NCBI GenBank assembly: GCA_030044325.1
Contig: JASHWA010000142.1
Span: 1 to 5,178, forward strand
Direction: 5' to 3'
Source of the DNA: Bryobacteraceae bacterium
GTDB lineage: Bacteria > Acidobacteriota > Terriglobia > Bryobacterales > Bryobacteraceae
DNA length: 5,178 bases
A program made the position numbers and the translations under genes. Shown piece after piece: positions 1 through 5,178 of the stretch (position 1 is its first letter; every line of letters starts with the position of its first letter). The notes beneath the pieces were generated by a model that was not told where the DNA came from, made no database searches, and saw only the letters and a program-made list of their open reading frames with translations.

Positions 1-20
1 GCGGGACCCCGCCCGCGCTC

Positions 21-977
21 TTAAGCATTGGCTGGAGCAAGATGCTCTCCGGATTTTAACCGCGCGCGGGCCGCATCGATCACCACCGCCGCGAGTATGA
101 TCGCGCCCTGAAGCGCGTTTTCCCAATACGCGTTGACGCCCGCGAAAGTGAGCGCGGGCCCGATCGCGCCCAGCAGCGCAACGCCCAGGACCGTTCCCGG
201 AATGCCGCCCGCACCGCCCGTGACCGCGGTTCCACCCACCACCACCGCGGCGATCACTTTCAATTCGAGGCCAAGCCCCGTATTGCTCGGAATCTGGCTG
301 AATCGCGCCGAATTCAGCGCCGCCGCCAGGCCGGTGAGCGCGCCCAGCGAGGTGAACACCCAAAACTTGACGGCGCGCGCATCGATTGCGGCAAGGCGCG
401 CCGCTTCCTGGTTCGATCCCGTGGCGTAAATGGCCCGGCCGGCGGGGAAATTTTTGAGAAGCGAAGCCGCTCCCGCTGCAATGCCCGCGGCGGCCAGCAG
501 CATAAATACAGGATAGAAAGACTGCGGCAGGCCCATCCATTGAAAGCGCGCGGGAAGACGATCGATCCAGGCGCCCTGCGTCGCCCAGCGCAGCCCGTCG
601 CGCCACGCGATCATCGCGGCCAGCGTCGCCACGATCGACGGAATGCGGAGATAGCCGGCCACCCACCCGTTCAGCGCGCCCAGTAACGCCCCGGCGATGC
701 ACGCGGCGAGCGCGGCAAGAGGCGCGGGAAAGCCCCATTTCGCCGCGATTCCGGCCATCACCCCGGCGATCGCGAACACGGAACCGACCGAGATATCGAT
801 TTCACCCGAAATCATCACCAGCGTCATTCCGATCGCGACGATCAACACCGGCGCGTTCGCGAGCAACACATCGATGAGGTTCTCGCGCGAAAAATAGCGC
901 GGCGCGATGACCGCCACCACCGCCAACAGCGCCAGAATCGCCGCGGCCACCGAAATTTCGCGTCCTTTCGGCATCAT
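21..977 (-). CDS. Sugar ABC transporter permease, RbsC/RhaP-like (CUT2 class), probably for L-rhamnose
   Basis: Inner-membrane channel subunit of a sugar importer, expected to pair with the ATPase encoded just upstream and a periplasmic binding protein not in this window. The 318-residue product is very hydrophobic, with about ten likely membrane segments (roughly 8-25, 42-57, 62-77, 84-109, 111-125, 155-173, 204-222, 239-256, 259-281 and 287-302). Family landmarks are GEIDISVGS (58-66), the cytoplasmic-loop motif GSNQEAARLAAID (187-199) and the glycine-rich stretch around VVGGTAVTGGAGGIPGT (246-262). Length matches RbsC-type permeases. Two start codons lie in a row (ATGATG); the first overlaps the ATPase stop by four bases, the second by one, and either fits coupled translation. 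No clear Shine-Dalgarno site precedes it. It ends in TAA. Rhamnose specificity is inferred from the linked rhaB and rhaI; whether it matches rhizobial RhaP or RhaQ cannot be decided, so no symbol is given. Confidence 0.93.
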   Translation of the reverse strand: MMPKGREISVAAAILALLAVVAVIAPRYFSRENLIDVLLANAPVLIVAIGMTLVMISGEIDISVGSVFAIAGVMAGIAAKWGFPAPLAALAACIAGALLGALNGWVAGYLRIPSIVATLAAMIAWRDGLRWATQGAWIDRLPARFQWMGLPQSFYPVFMLLAAAGIAAGAASLLKNFPAGRAIYATGSNQEAARLAAIDARAVKFWVFTSLGALTGLAAALNSARFSQIPSNTGLGLELKVIAAVVVGGTAVTGGAGGIPGTVLGVALLGAIGPALTFAGVNAYWENALQGAIILAAVVIDAARARLKSGEHLAPANA

Positions 978-2488
978 TGCATTATCGCCGAATGTCCCAG
1001 CGCGAGCGCCAGGATGCTTTGCCGCGTCGCGCCTTCGCGCGTGAGCATGCCGGCGATGCGGCCCGCGCGCATCACCGCCACGCGATCGCTCAGCGCGAGA
1101 ATTTCAGAGAGCTCGGAGGAAATCAGCACAATCGCGAAACCCTGGCCGGCGAGCGCGGCGATCAGCGCGTGAAGTTCCGCTTTCGCGCCTACGTCCACGC
1201 CCTGCGTGGGCTCGTCGAGGATCAGAACTCGCGCGCCCGTCGCCAGCCACCGCGCCAGCGCGAGCTTCTGCTGATTGCCGCCGGAAAGCGATTCGGCCGT
1301 CGCCTCAGGCGAGGGAGTTCGGATGCCCAGCTCCGCGATATAACGGCGCGCGAGCTCCCGTTCGCGGCCGCGCACGATCCAGCCGCCGCGCGAAACGCGT
1401 TCGAGCGACGCCAGCGTCGCGTTCGCCGCAATCGGCATTTGGGAAACGATTCCGTGCCGCTGCCGGTCTTCGGGAAGGTACGCGATGCCGCCTTCGATCG
1501 CCGCGCGCGGCGAGCGCATGCGCCGGGGCGCGCCCTCCACGCGAATTTCGCCCGAATCGGCGCGCGCCAGACCGAAGATCGTTGTGGCGAGCCCGGTGCG
1601 GCCTGCGCCGGTCAATCCCGCCAATCCCAGAATCTCGCCGCGCCGGAGAGTGAACGAAATGTTCTCGATGCCGGCCTGTTTCGAGCAAAGCTCCCGAACT
1701 TCGAGCGCGATTTCGCCCGAAAGCGCGGCGCGGCGCGCGCGAACCTCCTCACCCCCGGCGGCGAGCGAACGGCCCGCCATCATTTCGATTAACGCGGTCC
1801 GGTCAATATCGCCCGCCGCCGCCGTCGCGATGGTCCGTCCGTCGCGCAGAACCGTGATGCGGGTGGCGACCGCGGAGATTTCTTCCAGACGATGCGAAAT
1901 GTAGAGGATTCCCGCGCCCTCCGCGGCGAGCGATCGGATTGTTTGAAACAATCTTTCGACTTCGCGTTCCGTGAGCGAGGCCGTGGGCTCATCCAGGATC
2001 AGAATTTTCGCCCGCGCGCCGATCGCGCCGGCGATTTCGACGATCTGCTGCTCCGGCATGCTGAGCGTGCTGACCATCCGCTCCGGCGCGATGCTCAAGC
2101 CCGCGCGGTCGAGCAGTTCCTGCGCGCGTTTGCGCCGCCCTTTCCAGTCGATGCGCTTCCACGCCGCGCCCGCTTCACTGGCGAGCGCGATGTTTTCGGC
2201 CACCGTCAAGTGCGGAAACAGCGCGGGCTGCTGATAAACCGCGGCGATTCCAAGTGAACGCGCGACCGCAGGCGTCAGGCGATCGATCGCGCGGCCGGCG
2301 ATGATGAGCGTTCCTCCGTCCGGTTGGACCGCGCCGGTGACGATCCGGATCAGCGTCGACTTCCCCGCGCCGTTTTCTCCCACCAGCGCGTGCACCTCCC
2401 CGCTCAACAGCTCGAACGACGCGCCGTCGAGCGCCTGCACGCCCGCAAACGACTTGCGAATTCGCCGGGCCTCCACCAGAACGCTCAT
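974..2488 (-). CDS. rhaT: Sugar ABC transporter ATP-binding protein, two-domain CUT2 class (RhaT/RbsA-like)
   Basis: Cytoplasmic ATPase that powers sugar import, 504 residues with two fused nucleotide-binding domains, the usual size for RbsA/MglA/RhaT. Domain 1 has Walker A GENGAGKST (37-45), Q-loop glutamines 86-87, a degenerate signature LSMPEQQ (142-148), Walker B ILILDEPTA (162-170) and the switch histidine H199. Domain 2 has a degenerate Walker A GLTGAGRT (291-298) with arginine in place of lysine, a canonical signature LSGGNQQK (401-408), Walker B VLILDEPTQG (421-430), and serine in place of the switch histidine (ISSE, 456-459). This asymmetry is normal for the class. The frame stays open further upstream into rhaB, but homology starts at MSVLVEARR and a strong GGAGG site sits seven bases before that ATG. 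The start overlaps the rhaB stop by four bases and the stop overlaps the permease start. The symbol follows the rhizobial name, not the unrelated E. coli rhamnose/proton symporter RhaT; rhamnose specificity is inferred from context. Confidence 0.95.
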   Translation of the reverse strand: MSVLVEARRIRKSFAGVQALDGASFELLSGEVHALVGENGAGKSTLIRIVTGAVQPDGGTLIIAGRAIDRLTPAVARSLGIAAVYQQPALFPHLTVAENIALASEAGAAWKRIDWKGRRKRAQELLDRAGLSIAPERMVSTLSMPEQQIVEIAGAIGARAKILILDEPTASLTEREVERLFQTIRSLAAEGAGILYISHRLEEISAVATRITVLRDGRTIATAAAGDIDRTALIEMMAGRSLAAGGEEVRARRAALSGEIALEVRELCSKQAGIENISFTLRRGEILGLAGLTGAGRTGLATTIFGLARADSGEIRVEGAPRRMRSPRAAIEGGIAYLPEDRQRHGIVSQMPIAANATLASLERVSRGGWIVRGRERELARRYIAELGIRTPSPEATAESLSGGNQQKLALARWLATGARVLILDEPTQGVDVGAKAELHALIAALAGQGFAIVLISSELSEILALSDRVAVMRAGRIAGMLTREGATRQSILALALGHSAIMQ

Positions 2489-3957
2489 CCGCCCGCCTCC
2501 GCGCAGTATTGCCGGAAGCGGCCGTCTTGCGCGTCCCAGCGAGCCGTGTCGCCCGGTTCGTAAATTTCCGTAGGGAAAGAATGCTCGATCAGCGCGCGAA
2601 GCTCGCCAAGCGAGCCGAGCTCGCCCAGGCTGATCATCTGCACGCCGAGATTTCCCAGCACCGCCGCTTCCTGCGGCCCGGCGATCACCTGTTTCCCCGT
2701 GGCGTCCGCTGTGAACTGATTGAGCAGCGCATTTCGCGATCCGCCGCCCATCACGCGAATGCGGTCGATCCGCCGGCCGATGAGAGTTTCGATATCGCCG
2801 ATCACCACCCGGTATTTGAGCGCCAGGCTTTCGAGCACCGCGCGCGTGTATGCGGCGGGAGAATCCGGCGCGCGCTGCCCGGTCACCCGGCAAAACCGGT
2901 CGATTGCCGCGGGCATGTCGGGCGGATTCAAAAACGAGGCGTGATCCGGGTCCACCAGCCGTTCAAACGCCGGCGCGGTTCGGGCCGCTTCGGCCAGCTC
3001 CCCGTACTCGAAGCGCCGTCCGTCAGCCATCCAGCGATTGCGGCAGGCTTGCAGCATCCACAATCCCATAACATTTTTGAGCAGCCGCGTGGTGCCCGCG
3101 ACGCCGCCTTCGTTGGTGAAATTCAAGCGCATCGCTTCCGGCGAAATCACCGGCGAATCGAGCTCGATTCCAACCAGCGACCATGTTCCCGAGCTCACAA
3201 ACGCGGTGCTGCCGTTCGCCTCGACCGCAGCCACCGCCGACGCCGTGTCGTGCGATGCGGGCGCAATCACGCGCGCACGATTCCCGCCGCTCTTTAGAAG
3301 ATTCGGCGACAAGCCGCCCGCGATCCATCCCGGCTCGACCATTTCCGCGGGCAGGTCGGCGGGAAGTCCCAACTCGGCCAGCAGCGATTTGGCCCACCCC
3401 CGCGTAACGGGATTCGTGAACTGCGTGGTGCTCGCGGCGGTGTATTCCGAGCGCGCGTTTCCGCTCAGCCAGTAATGAAACAGATCGGGAATCATCAGCA
3501 GTCGCGCGGCCGATCCAAGCTGCTGCGGTGTTTCGCGCTTGGCGGCGAACAACTGAATCAGCGTGTTGATGGGCAGAAACTGTACGCCCGTTTCGCCATA
3601 GATCCTGTCGCGCGAAACCAGGCGCAGCACCTCCTCCATGGCGCGAGCATTGCGCGGATCGCGATAGCAAAAAGGATTCTGAAGCAGCTCGCCGTTGTGG
3701 CCGAGCAGCGCGTAGTCGACGCCCCACGCATCCACGCCGATTCCGGCGATGTCCGGCTCCTCAATGGACGCGAGAGCTTTGCGGATTTCGTCCCACAATC
3801 GCGCCGCGTCCCAATGCAAGTTCCGCCCGCACACCAGCGGTCCATTCGGAAAGCGATGGATTTCGTGGATGCACAGCACGCCGCCGCGAATCGCGCCCAG
3901 GAAAACGCGGCCGCTCTCCGCGCCCAGGTCCACGGCGATGTGCGTGCCCGAATTCAT
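2485..3957 (-). CDS. rhaB: Rhamnulokinase (FGGY carbohydrate kinase)
   Basis: Cytoplasmic kinase that transfers phosphate from ATP to L-rhamnulose, giving L-rhamnulose-1-phosphate. The 490 residues match the size of E. coli RhaB. Visible landmarks are the N-terminal phosphate loop DLGAESGR (10-17), GVDAWGVDY (74-82) in the sugar site, GETGVQFLPINT (121-132), IPDLFHYWLSG (156-166), ASHDTASAV (234-242) whose D237 is the expected catalytic base, GTWSLVGIE (257-265), NEGGVAGT (282-289), and the C-terminal ATP-site blocks MGGGSRNALLNQ (403-414) and GPQEAAVLGN (427-436). The pattern around GVQFLPINT and IPDLFHYWLSG points to rhamnulokinase rather than xylulo-, glycero- or fuculokinase. Start: ATG with AGGA seven bases before it; the N-terminus aligns with the family. 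It is the first gene of the minus-strand operon, overlaps the ATPase gene by four bases, and is divergent from rhaI across 36 bp. Rhizobial equivalents are called rhaK. No key residue is missing. Confidence 0.96.
   Translation of the reverse strand: MNSGTHIAVDLGAESGRVFLGAIRGGVLCIHEIHRFPNGPLVCGRNLHWDAARLWDEIRKALASIEEPDIAGIGVDAWGVDYALLGHNGELLQNPFCYRDPRNARAMEEVLRLVSRDRIYGETGVQFLPINTLIQLFAAKRETPQQLGSAARLLMIPDLFHYWLSGNARSEYTAASTTQFTNPVTRGWAKSLLAELGLPADLPAEMVEPGWIAGGLSPNLLKSGGNRARVIAPASHDTASAVAAVEANGSTAFVSSGTWSLVGIELDSPVISPEAMRLNFTNEGGVAGTTRLLKNVMGLWMLQACRNRWMADGRRFEYGELAEAARTAPAFERLVDPDHASFLNPPDMPAAIDRFCRVTGQRAPDSPAAYTRAVLESLALKYRVVIGDIETLIGRRIDRIRVMGGGSRNALLNQFTADATGKQVIAGPQEAAVLGNLGVQMISLGELGSLGELRALIEHSFPTEIYEPGDTARWDAQDGRFRQYCAEAGG
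2496..2500 (-). promoter_or_regulatory. Ribosome binding site of the ABC ATPase gene
   Basis: On the minus strand GGAGG lies seven bases before the ATG at 2488, inside the last codons of rhaB. This is a consensus Shine-Dalgarno site. It decides the start of the ATPase at MSVLVEARR instead of an upstream codon in the long open frame that runs back into rhaB. It also indicates that the ATPase can recruit ribosomes itself besides being coupled to rhaB. Confidence 0.8.
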
Positions 3958-3993
3958 ACGAACATCCTAATACTCCATTACACTGAATACGAA
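3958..3993. promoter_or_regulatory. Divergent rhaB/rhaI intergenic promoter region
   Basis: This 36-bp stretch between the two start codons is AT-rich (13 G or C of 36) compared with the GC-rich genes around it. It must carry or touch the promoters of both the kinase-transporter operon and rhaI. The best -10-like hexamers by eye are TGTAAT on the minus strand (3982 to 3977, five of six consensus bases) and TACACT on the plus strand (3979 to 3984, four of six). They overlap, and neither has a convincing -35 box at 16-18 bp, which would in any case fall in or at the edge of coding sequence. Both assignments are tentative. A small inverted repeat TAAT-ACTCC-ATTA occupies 3968-3980 and could be an operator half-site. 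Confidence 0.6.
3965..3968 (-). promoter_or_regulatory. Ribosome binding site of rhaB
   Basis: On the minus strand AGGA is followed by seven bases and then the rhaB ATG at 3957, a good Shine-Dalgarno core and spacing. A GGAG a few bases further upstream (minus strand, about 3977 to 3974) is too far away to be the main site. A transcript starting downstream of the candidate TGTAAT box would have a very short leader that just includes this site. Confidence 0.65.
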
Positions 3994-5175
3994 ATGAATT
4001 CCGATGCGCTCATCGCCGCGCTCAATCGCTTCTCGATCGAGCTGCCTTCCTGGGGTTTCGCCAACACGGGAACCAGGTTCGGCAAATTTCTGCAAGCGGC
4101 CGCGGCGACCAATATCGAAGAGAAGCTGAGCGATGCGGGCCAGGTGCACGCTTTCACCGGAATTTGTCCGTCCGTCGCGGTTCACGTGCTGTGGGATTTT
4201 CCGGAGGGTCCCGCGCAGGCGGATCGAGTGAGCGCGCTCGCGCAGCGCTACCACGTGCGCATCGGCGCCATTAATCCGAATCTGTTTCAGGATCAGGAAT
4301 ACAAGTTCGGCTCGTTTGGAAATCCGGAGGAGCGCGTGCGGCGCAAGGCGCTGGCGCATTGCCTGGAGAGTATCGCCATCGCGCGCAAGACAGGGTCGCG
4401 CGATCTTTCCCTGTGGTTCGCTGACGGCTCCAATTATCCCGGCACGGCCGGCATCGGGCAGCGCAAAAAATGGTTCGAGCAGTACCTGGCCGAGGTGCAC
4501 GCGCAGCTCGACCCGAATCAGCGTCTGCTTGTCGAATACAAACCCTTCGAGCCGGCTTTTTATCACACCGATATCGCCGATTGGGGCATGGCGCTGCACT
4601 TCGCGCGAGCGGCGGGACCGCGCGCCAAGGTTCTGGTCGATACCGGGCATCATTATTTGTCGCAGAATATCGAACAGATTGTCGCCTGGCTTCTTGCGGA
4701 GGAAATGCTCGGCGGTTTTCACTTTAACGATCGCCGCTACGCCGACGACGATCTCACCCTGGGCTCCATCGATCCCTACCAGGTGTTTCGCATTTTTCAC
4801 GAAATTATCGATTTCGAGCGCGAAACGGGTTCGCCCGCCGATATCGCGTACATGATCGATCAAAGCCACAATTTGAAGGGCAAGATCGAAGCCATGATTC
4901 AGACCGCGGTGGTGGCGCAGCAGCTTTGGGCCCAAGCCGCGCTGGTGGATTCCGTGGCGCTGCGTCAGGCGCGGCAAAACTCGGATGTGATTCGCGCGGA
5001 ATCGTGCCTTCAGGACGCCTTTGCTACCGACGTTCGCCCCATGATTCGCGAATGGCGCGCGGCGCGCGGTCTGCCGCCCGATCCGCTCGAAGCGTTTCGC
5101 CGGAGCGGATATTTGGAGCGCATCACCAAAGAGCGCGCCGAAAAAAACGCGGACGGCAGCGGAGCATACGCGTAG
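3994..5175 (+). CDS. rhaI: L-rhamnose isomerase (metal-dependent TIM-barrel type)
   Basis: Cytoplasmic enzyme that interconverts L-rhamnose and L-rhamnulose, the first catabolic step. The 393-residue product resembles the Pseudomonas stutzeri/Bacillus RhaI type, not E. coli RhaA. Opening landmarks are LPSWGFANTGTRFGKF (17-32) and VHVLWDFPEG (63-72). Recalling the P. stutzeri metal ligands (E219, D254, H257, H281, D289, D291, D327), the residues E181, D216, H219, H243, D251, D253 and D289 here fall at one constant offset of 38. The catalytic lysine matches K183 in EYKPFE (181-186), and H64 fits the conserved N-terminal histidine. All metal sites therefore look intact. The N-terminus is about 37 residues shorter than in P. 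stutzeri. The frame is open far upstream, antisense to rhaB, but that stretch lacks family features, so the ATG at 3994 is chosen. No clear Shine-Dalgarno site precedes it. It ends in TAG three bases before the window edge. Confidence 0.95.
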   Translation: MNSDALIAALNRFSIELPSWGFANTGTRFGKFLQAAAATNIEEKLSDAGQVHAFTGICPSVAVHVLWDFPEGPAQADRVSALAQRYHVRIGAINPNLFQDQEYKFGSFGNPEERVRRKALAHCLESIAIARKTGSRDLSLWFADGSNYPGTAGIGQRKKWFEQYLAEVHAQLDPNQRLLVEYKPFEPAFYHTDIADWGMALHFARAAGPRAKVLVDTGHHYLSQNIEQIVAWLLAEEMLGGFHFNDRRYADDDLTLGSIDPYQVFRIFHEIIDFERETGSPADIAYMIDQSHNLKGKIEAMIQTAVVAQQLWAQAALVDSVALRQARQNSDVIRAESCLQDAFATDVRPMIREWRAARGLPPDPLEAFRRSGYLERITKERAEKNADGSGAYA

Positions 5176-5178
5176 CGC

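Larger units (their letters stand above)
3950..4001. repeat. Inverted repeat GAATTCAT...ATGAATTC flanking the divergent start codons
   Basis: GAATTCAT at 3950-3957 is the exact reverse complement of ATGAATTC at 3994-4001. The two arms are the first codons of rhaB and rhaI, since both proteins start Met-Asn-Ser and use AAT TC for the second and third residues. Inside the arms lies a direct repeat ATACGAA at 3956-3962 and 3987-3993, offset by 31 bp, about three helical turns, with a third ATAC at 3970-3973. The repeats are seen directly; a regulatory role, for example as regulator half-sites, is only a possibility. Confidence 0.45.

Noticed and set aside
1..16. A possible GC hairpin (GCGGG, six-base loop, CCCGC) just after the permease stop.
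   Set aside because: The five-base stem is weak for this GC-rich background, no T-run is visible, and the window ends there, so a terminator cannot be claimed.
291..298. Arginine in place of the Walker A lysine in the second ATPase domain (protein residues 291-298), as a sign of a damaged enzyme.
   Set aside because: The GAGRT form is normal in the C-terminal domain of CUT2-class sugar ATPases such as RbsA; the first domain keeps a canonical Walker A.
977..1792. A 271-codon plus-strand open frame opposite the ATPase gene.
   Set aside because: The product is rich in arginine and alanine with no recognisable domain, typical of antisense frames in GC-rich DNA, and the opposite strand carries intact ABC motifs.
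2489..2893. The ATPase frame stays open upstream into rhaB, allowing a 639-residue product.
   Set aside because: The extra 135 residues are arginine-rich and low in family character, the clear GGAGG site points to the ATG at 2488, and the region is covered by the well-conserved C-terminal half of RhaB.
2509..3297. A 262-codon plus-strand open frame opposite rhaB.
   Set aside because: It is rich in arginine and histidine, matches no family I recognise, and lies over conserved kinase motifs on the other strand.
3475..3993. The rhaI reading frame is open for 173 more codons upstream, including an ATG at 3856.
   Set aside because: This stretch lies antisense to rhaB, shows none of the N-terminal features of rhamnose isomerases, and family similarity begins just after the ATG at 3994. 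An open antisense frame is expected in GC-rich coding DNA.
3967..4977. A 336-codon open frame on the minus strand across rhaI.
   Set aside because: It is the antisense shadow of an intact, well-conserved isomerase gene; its product has no recognisable family and it has no promoter or ribosome site that I can see.

Overview
The window holds four complete, tightly packed genes that together look like an L-rhamnose uptake and breakdown locus of a bacterium. By eye the coding DNA is GC-rich, with a strong preference for G or C at third codon positions and many GCGCGC-type runs. The taxon cannot be fixed from this. The composition, the gene content and the Shine-Dalgarno sites would suit an acidobacterium such as the Solibacter/Bryobacter group, but that is an inference from general character only. 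I see no mobile element, CRISPR array, tRNA or rRNA.

Layout. On the minus strand, reading right to left, come a rhamnulokinase (rhaB, 3957 to 2485), a two-domain sugar ABC transporter ATPase (2488 to 974) and a sugar ABC transporter permease of the RbsC type (977 to 21). Each gene overlaps the next by four bases in an ATGA start/stop arrangement, so the three almost certainly form one operon with coupled translation. On the plus strand, a metal-dependent L-rhamnose isomerase (rhaI, 3994 to 5175) runs away from rhaB. The start codons of rhaB and rhaI are separated by only 36 bp of AT-rich DNA (13 of 36 bases are G or C), the only non-coding stretch of any size here. It must hold or adjoin both promoters.

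How the genes work together. The permease and ATPase are two parts of a CUT2-class importer. RhaI converts L-rhamnose to L-rhamnulose, and RhaB phosphorylates L-rhamnulose to L-rhamnulose-1-phosphate. The importer's rhamnose specificity is inferred from its operon with rhaB; the CUT2 family assignment itself is firm. The periplasmic binding protein, any second permease, the aldolase step and a regulator are not in the window and probably lie beyond its two edges. The region is well-ordered catabolic DNA of known families rather than a new system. The points most worth a second look are the very short divergent promoter region with its repeats, the lack of a Shine-Dalgarno site before rhaI, and the coupling of kinase to transporter genes.
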